A stretch of DNA of 64,000 bases from an uncultured Lachnospiraceae bacterium (GCA_947566645.1 CANOKL010000005.1:1-64000); one strand, 5' to 3'. Shown: positions 44,835-53,747, numbered from the stretch's first letter. The notes: generated from the sequence alone by a model not told the origin. Made by a program: numbers and translations.

Positions 44835-46196
44835 ATGAAGAAAAAATACTGGATCTATATTATAACCTTTTTAGTGATCTGTCTGATTCCATCCGCAGGA
44901 CTGATATTCGGAAAGTCTGATGTATCCTCTGAAAACAGAGAACTGGCGAAGGCGCCGGTGCTTACAGACAAGGATGGTTTCAATGAACGGGTCTTAAGCG
45001 ATGCGGGAGCTTATTTTGAAGACCATTTTGCTTTCCGCAATGAATGGGTAACCGGGTACGCTTTTCTGCTGGACAAGGTTTTTGGAGTATCGGCGCAGGA
45101 CGGCGTCATTACCGGCAGAAACAACTGGCTGTATTACAAGGATTCCCTGAACGATTACCAGGGCGCGAAGCAGATGACAGACCGTCAGCTATTTGATGTT
45201 GCCCATTCTCTTTCACTGGTGCAGACCTATGCCGAAGCAAATAACATAAGCTTTGTCTTTACAATTGCACCAAATAAAAACTCTCTGTATGGAGAAAATA
45301 TGCCCTATTATTACCAGGCCTTCCGGGAGGATGCCAGTAATTTTTCCAGAATCAGGAAATATCTGGATGCAGAAGGTATCCATTATGTAGATCTGTACAC
45401 CATGCTGAAGGACCAGAATGAGGTACTGTATCATGCAAGGGATTCTCACTGGAATAACAAGGGTGCATCCCTTGCCGCTGATGCCATTCTGACAGGACTT
45501 GATAAGGAGCATGACAGATACGGGGACAGGAACTATAGCATCCGCAGGGATTACGAAGGAGATCTTGACACGATGCTCTACCCTGCTTCTGTGTCAAAGG
45601 AGGACGAGATCTATTATGATCCTGCCCCTTCTTATGAATACTGCGAGGAGGTAGAGAGCAACTTCGAGCCAAAAATCAGTACAAAAGCAGACGGCAAGTC
45701 CGGAAGCCTTGTAATGTACCGTGATTCCTTCGGGAATGCGCTGCTTCCCTTTATGGCAGAGGCTTTTGGAGATGCCTATTTCTCACGGGGAGTGCCATAC
45801 CAGCTTACAGATCTCTTTACCTGTAAGGCAGACACCCTGGTCATCGAGCGTGCAGAGCGCTTCCTTCCTGATATGGCTGAGAACGCCCCCATGATGGCCG
45901 CACCGATCATTCCTTCCAAAACATTAGGGGATCTGGAATTCTCCAGGGACATTGCGGACCTTGAGATAACGAACCAAGGGGCATTTACCAAAATTACCGG
46001 TGAGGTCCCAGTGGAAGAACTGGATACGGATTCGAAGATTTACATTAAGGTAAATGAGCTGCTGAATTACGAAGCCTTTCCGGTTGCTCTAAAAGATGGA
46101 AAGGAAGGCTTTCAGCTGTTAGTGGCATCTGAAACACTTTCTGAGGACAACAATACGTTTGAAATTCATATTACACATGAGGAGGACGAATCATGA
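44835..46196 (+). CDS. DHHW-family SGNH-like acetylation partner (AlgX/AlgJ-like)
   Basis: The 453-residue protein has one N-terminal membrane anchor and an extracellular SGNH-like domain. ITGRNNWLYYKDS and FVFTIAPNKNSLYGENMP are typical, and YHARDSHWNNKGASLAA carries the Asp-x-His-Trp motif. LVMYRDSFGNALLPFMAE holds the nucleophile Ser. In alginate-like systems such proteins complete acetyl transfer from the MBOAT protein. It overlaps the next gene by ATGA. Confidence 0.9.
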   Translation: MKKKYWIYIITFLVICLIPSAGLIFGKSDVSSENRELAKAPVLTDKDGFNERVLSDAGAYFEDHFAFRNEWVTGYAFLLDKVFGVSAQDGVITGRNNWLYYKDSLNDYQGAKQMTDRQLFDVAHSLSLVQTYAEANNISFVFTIAPNKNSLYGENMPYYYQAFREDASNFSRIRKYLDAEGIHYVDLYTMLKDQNEVLYHARDSHWNNKGASLAADAILTGLDKEHDRYGDRNYSIRRDYEGDLDTMLYPASVSKEDEIYYDPAPSYEYCEEVESNFEPKISTKADGKSGSLVMYRDSFGNALLPFMAEAFGDAYFSRGVPYQLTDLFTCKADTLVIERAERFLPDMAENAPMMAAPIIPSKTLGDLEFSRDIADLEITNQGAFTKITGEVPVEELDTDSKIYIKVNELLNYEAFPVALKDGKEGFQLLVASETLSEDNNTFEIHITHEEDES

Positions 46197-46945
46197 AAAA
46201 AAGGACTGTGATTCTATTATTATCCACTGCTCTGGCAGTATCTTCTGCCCTGACCGGATGCGGGGGGAATGACGAAAAGAAAGCATCTACATCAGAGCAG
46301 GGCGCTTCTTCCGCAGAGGAGGAAAAAGCCGATAACGGTTCTGACCAGAAAGAGAATGCAGATAACGGCACCCCGGAACAGGAAGTACCGGAAAATGAGA
46401 CTGCCGTAAGTGGAGATAGTTCTGAACCAGCGGAAGACACTGCCGTAAGCGAAAATGACACCGCTGAAAAGGCCGTACCAGGGACTGATGCTGATGCCCC
46501 GCAGGCAGAGGAGCAAAAGGAAAAGAAGGTTGTCATGTATACTACCGTAAACCTGATTCTGCGTAAAAAGGGAAATATGGATGCCGAGAAGATCGAAATT
46601 CTTCCGGTTAACACAAAGGTAACAGTTCTAAAGAAGGGCAAGGAATGGTACAAGGTAAAGGCCAATGGAAAGAAGGGCTTCGTATTTGCCGAATATCTCA
46701 CTAAGAGCAAAGAAGAAGCAAAGGAAGCCGCGGCACAGGCAGCTGAGGCTGAGGCACAGGCAGCGGCTGAGGCGGCAGCACAGGCGGCGGCACAGAATAC
46801 TTATTCCGCACCCCAGAATACTGCACCGTCAGGCGGCGGAAGAACAGAGGTCAGCCGTGAAGATTATCCGGACTGCGACGGTAGCGGGCACGGCTATTCT
46901 GAGATTCATTACTCTGACGGCAGCACAGAGATCGTAGAATACTAG
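46193..46945 (+). CDS. SH3b-domain lipoprotein with an alanine-rich linker
   Basis: The 250-residue lipoprotein has lipobox LTGCGGN, an acidic low-complexity region (about 25-110) and a bacterial SH3 domain (VVMYTTVNLILRKKGNMD to KGFVFAEYLTKS). A Glu/Ala/Gln coiled linker follows, then a C-terminal motif DYPDCDGSGHGYSEIHYSDG. SH3b domains usually bind peptidoglycan. Translation is coupled to the DHHW gene (ATGA overlap, AGGAGG 7 bases upstream). Confidence 0.85.
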   Translation: MKKRTVILLLSTALAVSSALTGCGGNDEKKASTSEQGASSAEEEKADNGSDQKENADNGTPEQEVPENETAVSGDSSEPAEDTAVSENDTAEKAVPGTDADAPQAEEQKEKKVVMYTTVNLILRKKGNMDAEKIEILPVNTKVTVLKKGKEWYKVKANGKKGFVFAEYLTKSKEEAKEAAAQAAEAEAQAAAEAAAQAAAQNTYSAPQNTAPSGGGRTEVSREDYPDCDGSGHGYSEIHYSDGSTEIVEY

Positions 46946-46955
46946 GAGACGTGTC

Positions 46956-47777
46956 ATGAATAAAGGGAGAATGCGAAAGTTAAAATTATTTCTGCTTCCT
47001 GTACTAATGATCTGTATTTTCATGACTGCACTTCCCCTTCAGGCAGGAGCGGCAAAAAGCACAAAAGCAAAGGCTTCCAAAAAGGAAAGATGGGTCACAA
47101 AGAGGAAGCAGGTATACTATTATAAAAATGGGAAAAAAACAACAGGTCTGAAGGAAATCAATGGGAAATATTATTATTTTGACAAAAAGGGAGTACAGCA
47201 CACAGGGTGGCAGAAAATTAAAGGAAACTACTACTTTTTCAGAATTGCAAACGGAAAAAAGGGCTGCATGGCAAAGTCCACAAAGGTCAATGGTGTAACT
47301 CTGAAAAAGGATGGCCGGGCAAAGCTGAATTCTGACAGCCGCTCAAGGCTCAATGTATTGCTCAAAGCCAATAAGATTGTTGAAAAGGCAACAAAACCCA
47401 CTATGAGCAAGGAACAGAAGCTTAGAGCGTGCTTTGACTACGCAGTGAAAAATTTCCAGTATCGCGGCGCTCCCGCCTTCTATAAGTCCGCACACTGGGA
47501 GAGGTCTTATGCATTAGATATGTTTGATAAAGGCCACGGAAATTGCTACTCCTACGGTGCTGCATTTGCTTATCTTGCGAACGCAGCGGGCTATAAAAAT
47601 GCTTATGCCATCTCAAGCGGAGGACATGGCTGGGCAGAGGTGGATGGCAAGGTGTATGACATCTCCTGGCATATTGTAGACAAGGCTCATAACTATTATG
47701 GAATGAGCTATAGTCTTAGCGGAGTAGACGGGAGGCCTGGATATAAGAGATCCCGAATCTATGTTGCGAAGATCTGA
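46956..47777 (+). CDS. secreted transglutaminase-like protein with cell-wall-binding repeats
   Basis: The 273-residue protein has a signal peptide ending LQAGAAK. Wall-binding aromatic repeats follow (TGLKEINGKYYYFDKKG, TGWQKIKGNYYFF). The transglutaminase-like domain then shows Cys in KGHGNCYSYGAAFAYL, His in SSGGHGWAEVDG and Asp in KVYDISW. AGGAG lies 7 bases before the ATG. It is closely related in layout to the next gene, suggesting duplication. Confidence 0.86.
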   Translation: MNKGRMRKLKLFLLPVLMICIFMTALPLQAGAAKSTKAKASKKERWVTKRKQVYYYKNGKKTTGLKEINGKYYYFDKKGVQHTGWQKIKGNYYFFRIANGKKGCMAKSTKVNGVTLKKDGRAKLNSDSRSRLNVLLKANKIVEKATKPTMSKEQKLRACFDYAVKNFQYRGAPAFYKSAHWERSYALDMFDKGHGNCYSYGAAFAYLANAAGYKNAYAISSGGHGWAEVDGKVYDISWHIVDKAHNYYGMSYSLSGVDGRPGYKRSRIYVAKI

Positions 47778-47846
47778 TAGCACAGGTATCAAAAGGGCCT
47801 TGTACTTTATGTCTGCACGAAAAAAGATAAATAATGAAAAAGGAAA

Positions 47847-47882
47847 GTAACTGTAAAGATCCCAGAGATCACGGACAGTTAC
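47847..47882. repeat. GTAACTGT/ACAGTTAC palindrome just before an RBS
   Basis: An 8-bp stem with a 20-base loop. Its right arm ends 1 base before the AGGAGG of the following gene. Confidence 0.65.
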
Positions 47883-47894
47883 AAGGAGGAAGCA

Positions 47895-48755
47895 ATGAAA
47901 AACAATAATACTACTACTGCCAGAGCCTGCCTGCTGACCCGTCTGGCAAAATACGGTCTGTGCATCTGGTTCATTTCCCTTGCACTGCTTCTGGCCGGAA
48001 GTACTGTATCCGCAGCGCCGTCGTCTAAGACTGCAAAAACAGGGAAAAAATCCACAGGTGCAACTTCAAGGAAAAAAACAGCAAAAATCGTTACAAAAAA
48101 AGGAAAAAAATACTGTAAACTTGCAAACGGGCGGAAAGCAACCAAAAGGTTTGTGGAGATAAAAGGAAAAACCTATTACTTCGGAAAGACCGGAGTAATG
48201 GAGAAGGGCTGGATAAAAAAAGGCGGGGAATACTATTACCTTGACCGCAGCTCCGGAGCCCAGAAGTTTAACTGCAAGGTGGACGGAATCAAACTCAGAA
48301 GAGACGGAAGGGCGAAGAGGTCAGACTACAATAACAAGAAGATCGAAACCATGATCACCGCAAAAAATATTATGAACAAGGTCACAAAGCCGACCGATTC
48401 CAAAAGCCAGAAGCTTAAGAAGGTGTTTGACTGGGTAATGCTGGATAATTACTACAGACAGTACCGCACCCTTGCCAGTGCGAGGGCAAAAGGAAAGGGC
48501 TGGGAGATTACCTTTGCAAATGATATCTTTAAAAAGGGCTATGGCTGCTGTGTCTCCGAGGCATGCGCCTTTGCTTTTCTGGCTCATGAATGCGGCTATA
48601 CATCATATGTCTGCGATGATACGGGTCATGCATGGACGGAGATTGACGGACGTGTCTATGATACATTGTTCGCACAGGCGAAAAGCTATTCCAATTATTA
48701 TAATTCCAGTTACCAGACCGCACATCTGTATCGCGTGAATAAGCTGAAAATCTAA
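47895..48755 (+). CDS. secreted transglutaminase-like protein with cell-wall-binding repeats, second copy
   Basis: The 286-residue protein has a signal peptide (ending STVSAAPSS), a Lys/Thr-rich stretch and aromatic repeats (RFVEIKGKTYYFGKTG, KGWIKKGGEYYYLD). The catalytic domain shows Cys in KKGYGCCVSEACAFAFL, His in DDTGHAWTEIDG and Asp in RVYDTLF. Compared with its neighbour it has two adjacent Cys at the nucleophile position. AGGAGG is 6 bases upstream. It is the last gene of the surface cluster. Confidence 0.86.
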   Translation: MKNNNTTTARACLLTRLAKYGLCIWFISLALLLAGSTVSAAPSSKTAKTGKKSTGATSRKKTAKIVTKKGKKYCKLANGRKATKRFVEIKGKTYYFGKTGVMEKGWIKKGGEYYYLDRSSGAQKFNCKVDGIKLRRDGRAKRSDYNNKKIETMITAKNIMNKVTKPTDSKSQKLKKVFDWVMLDNYYRQYRTLASARAKGKGWEITFANDIFKKGYGCCVSEACAFAFLAHECGYTSYVCDDTGHAWTEIDGRVYDTLFAQAKSYSNYYNSSYQTAHLYRVNKLKI

Positions 48756-48796
48756 CCGGCCAGATCACCTGCATACGATCGACTTCATACCCGCCT

Positions 48797-48885
48797 GCCC
48801 GCCGGCTCCACGCCCTTGGAGCGGATGCGGCAGGCGGTACAGGAGTGTGGAACCGGTATTTCCCGTACTGGCTCCGGTACGGGAA
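48797..48885. terminator. two GC-rich hairpins between convergent genes
   Basis: The first hairpin, CCGCCTGCC/GGCAGGCGG, has inner GCTCCA/TGGAGC (48797-48841). The second is TTCCCGTAC/GTACGGGAA (about 48857-48883) and ends next to the stop of the DUF5688-like gene. No T run is present, so this is a terminator-like rather than a classical rho-independent site. Confidence 0.5.
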
Positions 48886-48887
48886 TT

Positions 48888-49892
48888 TCAGAGTTCCAGC
48901 TGTCTCAGCTCCTGATTCGCTGTTTCGTACAAATAGACCTTGTTCGACAGGATCTCTGACGGATCGAATGTTCTGTTCATCTGCTTGAGCCGCATAAGTA
49001 TATTCCGTGGTTGTATCGTGCCTTTTTTATGAACTCTGGCTTCGCTGGTACCCGTAAAAGCTATATAATAATCATCTCCGAAAAGCTCTGCTATACGCTT
49101 CATTACTCCGGGATAAAACATGGCAATTGCGCCATTGATCTGTGCCGTCGTTGTCACCGTCGGCACTGCAAGCGGTGAAAGTGAAGTTATATCACTGTTC
49201 AACGCCATAAACGCGCCTCTGTGATAAGGTGGATTGTCTAAGTCCATCGGATTTAAGTATATACGCGGCGGCGCCATGATATATGTATTGCTCATCGCAT
49301 TCTCCCACACTTCTTCTTCATCTATCCCCCATACCTGCATTGAGGATTTAGGTACCTTAACAGACAATACGTCATGCCTTTTGCCGTCATTTTCATCACT
49401 TGCAAGAATATAAAGAACCAGCACCATATCACCGATGCGCCTGTAAATATGATTTTTCAATTCATACCGGTGGTCGTTGAAATTCAGCGGGCGGATAAAA
49501 AGCTTGTCTTTTAACAGGCCATACTCATTTTTTTCGATCAGATCTATAATTCCCAGTTCCATGAATCTTCTGCTGGAGTCGAGCGAAGAATGAATCTGTT
49601 CCCACACAGCCTCCCAGCTGCCTTCTTCATACATACAATGCAGCTGCCCGCAGTCAAATCTGCATATCTGTTGTCTCTTGCCCTCATATTGGTACAGGAT
49701 GATATAATCACCAATTAGTACATCCGATTCCGTTTTGTGATACTTGATGTTTGTTTCACGTATAATAGAAAGCTCCTTCACATCAGTTGATGTGGATCCA
49801 TCCTCTAAGAAGGCCATTTTGTTATAACCTAACTCCTGTTTCTTTTCCTCAAGCTTTTTTTGCAATTCGCTGATAAATTCCTTATATGCCAT
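48888..49892 (-). CDS. DUF5688-like protein
   Basis: The 334-residue protein has no membrane segment. The N-terminal coiled start (YKEFISELQKKLEEKKQELG), the central RLYNHRYELKNHIYRRIGDMVLVLYILAS-like region and the segment INGAIAMFYPGVMKRIAELF resemble Lachnospiraceae proteins I know as DUF5688. Function is unknown. ATG 49892 is chosen because GGAGG is 7 bases upstream; ATG 49898 touches the GGAGG. It lies 35 bases after the DprA-like gene and is probably in its operon. Confidence 0.65.
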   Translation of the reverse strand: MAYKEFISELQKKLEEKKQELGYNKMAFLEDGSTSTDVKELSIIRETNIKYHKTESDVLIGDYIILYQYEGKRQQICRFDCGQLHCMYEEGSWEAVWEQIHSSLDSSRRFMELGIIDLIEKNEYGLLKDKLFIRPLNFNDHRYELKNHIYRRIGDMVLVLYILASDENDGKRHDVLSVKVPKSSMQVWGIDEEEVWENAMSNTYIMAPPRIYLNPMDLDNPPYHRGAFMALNSDITSLSPLAVPTVTTTAQINGAIAMFYPGVMKRIAELFGDDYYIAFTGTSEARVHKKGTIQPRNILMRLKQMNRTFDPSEILSNKVYLYETANQELRQLEL

Positions 49893-49927
49893 TTCCATAC
49901 CTCCGTTTATTTTTGAAATTTGTTGAT

Positions 49928-50890
49928 TCAGGAAAACTTGTGAAATAACTCTAGCTGCTCATAGGCCTCTTCTTTTTTTGTAATAGCCTGAAAAATACTT
50001 TCTTCTGTGATATCAAAGGGTACGCAGCCCTTCTCAATCAGTTTCTGATTTCCAACATAGTTCTGATTGTCCCATACCAATGTTTTCGCAAATCCATTGC
50101 GCAATGATTCCATTGCCCCGTTCCATGTACCGCCTTTATTATAGTCTGCCGAAACTACAAATGCCCCATAAGAGGACGCATAAATGTACTTATTTCGATT
50201 CATGGCCCTTGCCGCCGAAAATCCTGCATCCGGCTTCACATCTGAGAACAGCAGCAGATTGCCCGAAATAATATCAGCCGTTACCTGCTTTTTTTTAATC
50301 TTAGAAAGCAAAGAATCCGCTATAAACGAAATGACAGCGCTTCCTGATTTGATCGCCGTTTCCTCCGCCACTGCGTCAACACCTTTTGCTCCCCCGGAAT
50401 AAATCACCAGCTTTTCTTTCGAGGCTTTTTCCACTAATCTTCTTGTAAATGCTATCCCATCTTCATCCACATTTCTGGAACCCGCCACTGCGATTCCAAT
50501 CTTTTTTGCCAAATCAATATTTCCTGAATAATATAAGACCGGCGGCATTTTCTTTTTTAACTTCCGCTTTAAAAGAATGGGATAGTTCTCATCAAACTGT
50601 GTAACCACAAAGATCCCTTTTCTGCCCAAATCATCCAGTTCAAGCGCAACATTGCCTCCGCGCAAAATAAGCCCTCTGATTCTCTCAGTCAATTCCTTTG
50701 GACAATTCACCTTTTCCGCCCAGCTACTGTCGTTTTGCAAAACAGCTCCCGGCTCCTCCTTCACTTCCGCCAGCTTTTCCAACAGGGTGTTCCATTCTCC
50801 CAGTGAAAGCGGCTTCACAGAAGCATCGCTTTTGATGCCAAGATAAGAACACAATAAAATTGCACACATTGCATTTTCTGAATATACCAT
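49928..50890 (-). CDS. DprA/Smf-like Rossmann-fold protein
   Basis: The 320-residue protein has the DprA core: FDENYPILLKRKLKKKMPPVLYY, then AVAGSRNVDEDG and IYSGGAKGVDAVAEETA. In true DprA this fold loads RecA on single-stranded DNA during transformation. Here the C-terminal winged helix of DprA is absent and the gene is paired with a RecQ-PRTase fusion, so a separate conflict or nucleotide-sensing role is plausible. It starts 2 bases after the RecQ stop. Confidence 0.82.
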   Translation of the reverse strand: MVYSENAMCAILLCSYLGIKSDASVKPLSLGEWNTLLEKLAEVKEEPGAVLQNDSSWAEKVNCPKELTERIRGLILRGGNVALELDDLGRKGIFVVTQFDENYPILLKRKLKKKMPPVLYYSGNIDLAKKIGIAVAGSRNVDEDGIAFTRRLVEKASKEKLVIYSGGAKGVDAVAEETAIKSGSAVISFIADSLLSKIKKKQVTADIISGNLLLFSDVKPDAGFSAARAMNRNKYIYASSYGAFVVSADYNKGGTWNGAMESLRNGFAKTLVWDNQNYVGNQKLIEKGCVPFDITEESIFQAITKKEEAYEQLELFHKFS

Positions 50891-50892
50891 AC

Positions 50893-52959
50893 TTAATCGT
50901 CTCCATTTCTTCCCGCCGTATTTGCCAGCGCAAAAGGAAAAACCTTTCCGCTCCCCTTTTCCCTGAGCTTATAACCGCAGACTGTAAAAGTCCATCTGGA
51001 ATCAACCATATCGTCTACTAACAGAACATTTTCGGGCAGCACTTCCGACTCCCTCACTTCAAAGGAATCATTCACATTCTGATACTGCAGATAAGCAGAT
51101 TCTAATTCTTTTTGATATTTTCTATGCACTCTTTTCTCAATGGCATCGCGGTATTCCAGCCCCAGATGTGCTGCAAGCTGATGCGCAAAAGTTCCCACCA
51201 GCTCCGGTCTTTTCAAAGATGGCACGTTTGTGACCCATTGAATATCATTCATAGTAACATAGTCCCTAAGCAGCTTCGCCGAAGCCTCCACCAACTGTTC
51301 CTCAAAATATCCCTTTTCATATTTACACTCTTTCACGAGTTTTCCCCAGCCCGTATCGCCGTAATCAGACAACACACGTCCCGTTTCACACTGAATTTCC
51401 GGTAATATTTTATTTTTCCCGTATATTGTAATGCCGCTTGGCCACATTTTTCTCGGTTCAATAATATGGAATCCTTCTCTGACAAATTTCTGCGCATCTG
51501 CTATTTCCTGCACGGAAACTGTTTTAGGAAAGATTTCCCTTTTCAGGCAATTTGCACAATGACTACATTCCACTGCACTCGGGTCATCCAATGTATCCGC
51601 AATATACTTCATATAGCAGCTTGAAATGCGGGCAAACTCATTCATCTGTTGTAGTTCCTGCTTCCTGATACGCGTAATTTTCCCGCTCTTCTCCAAATCC
51701 GGTTCCCATTTGCGGGGCGTCTTATAATATTTCCTTTTCTCTGCATAAATATCCCCGTTTACTGTCAGGTACTTAACACACTGCTTTATTTTTCCTTGAC
51801 ACATGTCCACATATTGTTCAAAAGCCCTCTGTCCGATCCCCGGATGCTCGGTCACAGCATCAATTACAGCATTCATTGTCTGTTCTGTCGGAAATGCCGA
51901 TTCAATAAAATAGGTATTAATCTCATCATCCTCACTTCCGCAAAATAAAATCGCATATGCCTGTTCAATGCTTCGTCCCGCACGGCCAATCTGCTGATAA
52001 TATGCAACAATATTTCCTGGCTTTTGAAAATGTATTACAAATGCAATATCGGGTTTGTCAAATCCCATTCCAAAAGCAACTGTCGCAATCAATACCTTAA
52101 TCTCGTTCTTCATGAATCGATCTACAATGATGCCTTTTTCCTCTGTCTCAACTTTGGAATGATAACATTCACACAATATTCCTTTGGTTTTCAGCCAACG
52201 ATAAACCAGCTCACAGTCCCTTATTGTTAAACAATAGACAATCCCAGTTCCGGGAATTGACATGATGTTCTCTGACAGCCATGCCAGCCGTTCTTCCCTT
52301 GAAGCCAATTCAATCACTTGTATCGACAAGGAATCTCTCATAAGACTGCCGCGGCTTACCGCTAAATTGCCGCCTAACTGCGTTTTTATGTCATCCACAA
52401 CCCTGTTATTTGCCGTCGCTGTCGTTGCAAGCACGGGAATATTGGGCGGTAAAAGCCTGACAATATCAACAATCCGCCTGTAATCAGGTCTAAAATCATG
52501 CCCCCAGTCTGAAATACAATGCGCCTCATCCACTACAAACAGACCAACCTGCGCTGAAAGTCTTGTTGTAAGCATTTCTTTAAACTCCTCATTTGCCAGT
52601 CTTTCCGGTGAAATAATCAAGGCATCAACACAGCCATCTTGAATTTCTTCAAAAATATGATCCCATTCATCAATGTTTTCAGAATTAATTGTCCTGACTT
52701 GTAAATCAAGCTTCGCCGCAGATTCAATTTGATTGTTCATCAAAGCCAAAAGCGGACTGATAATAAGCGTAATTCCTCCTGTACTCTCCCGAATCAATCT
52801 TGTAGCCATAAAATAGACAAGACTTTTTCCCCATCCTGTTTTCTGTACAACCAAAGTTCTTTTTCCCTGCAGTACATCCCGAATTGCTTCCTCCTGTCCG
52901 GCTCTATATTGGGCATCCTCTCCATAATATGTTTTTAAATAAGAAAGCAATTTATCCAA
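50893..52959 (-). CDS. RecQ-family helicase fused to a phosphoribosyltransferase domain (TTG start)
   Basis: The 688-residue protein has helicase motifs VQKTGWGKSLVYF (Walker A), VDEAHCISDWGHDFRPDY (DEAH), the ATTATAN motif III and QQIGRAGRS motif VI, followed by a zinc-type Cys set (ISSCYMKYI, ECSHCANC). The last 180 residues form a PRTase-like domain with the PRPP-loop sequence VLLVDDMVDSRWT. The TTG at 52959 has AAGGAGG 7-8 bases upstream; a frame to 52998 lacks such a signal. It is third in an operon behind an XRE gene and a 42-residue ORF. Confidence 0.9.
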   Translation of the reverse strand: MDKLLSYLKTYYGEDAQYRAGQEEAIRDVLQGKRTLVVQKTGWGKSLVYFMATRLIRESTGGITLIISPLLALMNNQIESAAKLDLQVRTINSENIDEWDHIFEEIQDGCVDALIISPERLANEEFKEMLTTRLSAQVGLFVVDEAHCISDWGHDFRPDYRRIVDIVRLLPPNIPVLATTATANNRVVDDIKTQLGGNLAVSRGSLMRDSLSIQVIELASREERLAWLSENIMSIPGTGIVYCLTIRDCELVYRWLKTKGILCECYHSKVETEEKGIIVDRFMKNEIKVLIATVAFGMGFDKPDIAFVIHFQKPGNIVAYYQQIGRAGRSIEQAYAILFCGSEDDEINTYFIESAFPTEQTMNAVIDAVTEHPGIGQRAFEQYVDMCQGKIKQCVKYLTVNGDIYAEKRKYYKTPRKWEPDLEKSGKITRIRKQELQQMNEFARISSCYMKYIADTLDDPSAVECSHCANCLKREIFPKTVSVQEIADAQKFVREGFHIIEPRKMWPSGITIYGKNKILPEIQCETGRVLSDYGDTGWGKLVKECKYEKGYFEEQLVEASAKLLRDYVTMNDIQWVTNVPSLKRPELVGTFAHQLAAHLGLEYRDAIEKRVHRKYQKELESAYLQYQNVNDSFEVRESEVLPENVLLVDDMVDSRWTFTVCGYKLREKGSGKVFPFALANTAGRNGDD

Positions 52960-53080
52960 AATAGTTCCTCCTTCGTGTCGTCCTTCTAAATTCTGCATAT
53001 TCTTCCAGTGCCGAAAAAAACTCCTCTATCCCCTCTTTATTTTCTATATTTGTGTAAAACAAACTAATATTTTTTTTCAT
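52952..53080 (-). CDS. 42-residue ORF bridging the XRE gene and the RecQ gene
   Basis: The ATG at 53080 lies inside the last codons of the XRE gene with GGAG 7 bases upstream. The ORF stops at 52952, overlapping the TTG start of recQ. The peptide is acidic in the middle (NKEGIEEFFSALEEYAEF) and strongly basic at the end (RRTTRRRNYFG). Both overlaps suggest coupled translation through three genes. It has no recognised family and was found only by reading the junction. Confidence 0.5.
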   Translation of the reverse strand: MKKNISLFYTNIENKEGIEEFFSALEEYAEFRRTTRRRNYFG

Positions 53081-53345
53081 CACCCTTCTCCATCTTTTTG
53101 TCAACTAACTCTATCCTGATCTCCAAATCCATACATTCAGCTATTTTTACCAGTAAGTCTAACGTTGGATTACACTGTCCTGTTTCAAAACGACTTATGT
53201 TAGGGCGTTTAATTCCCATGGTGCTGGCTAAATCCTCTTGTGTCAGGTTCCTTAATTTCCTGTACTCAATATATTGTTTTATAATCTCTTGTCTTATCAA
53301 ATTCTGCTTATTAATAATATCGTCGCTCTCTTTTGTCGTATTCAC
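53064..53345 (-). CDS. XRE-family helix-turn-helix regulator
   Basis: The 93-residue protein has a central HTH (YRKLRNLTQEDLASTMGIKRPNISRFETG, read across residues 28-57) and a charged C-terminal helix. It resembles HigA-like antitoxins or small phage-type repressors. It opens the RecQ/DprA operon, and a perfect palindrome sits in its promoter, so it is likely the operon's repressor. No toxin gene of known type adjoins it. Confidence 0.85.
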   Translation of the reverse strand: MNTTKESDDIINKQNLIRQEIIKQYIEYRKLRNLTQEDLASTMGIKRPNISRFETGQCNPTLDLLVKIAECMDLEIRIELVDKKMEKGDEKKY

Positions 53346-53375
53346 TTTTTTACCTCACTTGCATTTAATATAATG

Positions 53376-53401
53376 TAACATATATGTTACGCCAAGTCAA
53401 T
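53376..53401 (-). promoter_or_regulatory. promoter and palindromic operator of the XRE-RecQ-DprA operon
   Basis: A perfect palindrome, GTAACATATATGTTAC (53376-53391), lies between TTGACT (53401-53396) and a -10-like TACATT 17 bases further on the minus strand. Binding there would block polymerase. The repressor is presumably the first gene. Confidence 0.7.
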
Positions 53402-53436
53402 GTATTTATTAAAAAAGTTTAGCAAAAGCGAAGAAC

Positions 53437-53720
53437 TCACGTCCTCCGCTTCCCATCCATCATTTTACAATATATCACCGCCGCAACCGTACTCACCGCA
53501 GTTGCCGCGATTCCCGGCCCCACGATCGCCGCCGGGTTCACGCTCCCGTACTGGCTCCGGTATGCGATCACATTCACCGGGATCAGCTGCAGCGACGAGA
53601 TATTAATAATCAAAAACGTACACATCTCATTGCTTGCAATCCCCCGCTTCCTCACCGGACCAGGCAGCCTGCCCGCCCTTCTGTCTTCCTCCAGCTTCCC
53701 AAGCTCTTCCATCGCCTTCA
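53437..53720 (-). pseudogene. spmA: displaced 3' fragment of spmA
   Basis: The fragment encodes the last 90 or so residues of SpmA (GLKAMEELGKLEED..., SNEMCTFLIINISSLQLIPV, GPGIAATAVSTVAAVIYC). It is about 80% similar to the intact gene at 59105. It begins at the 13-base core shared with spmA; above that point the sequence is unrelated island DNA. The frame continues into the island to 53856, but that part is not protein-like. Confidence 0.88.
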
Positions 53721-53747
53721 ATCCCCCTTGTGTCAAGTTAGTGACAC
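53708..53747. other. probable left attachment junction of the spmA island
   Basis: The sequence TCCATCGCCTTCA (53708-53720) is identical to 59382-59394 in the intact spmA. Ten bases away is a perfect inverted repeat GTGTCA-AGTTAG-TGACAC (53730-53747), like a tyrosine recombinase binding pair. Confidence 0.65.
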
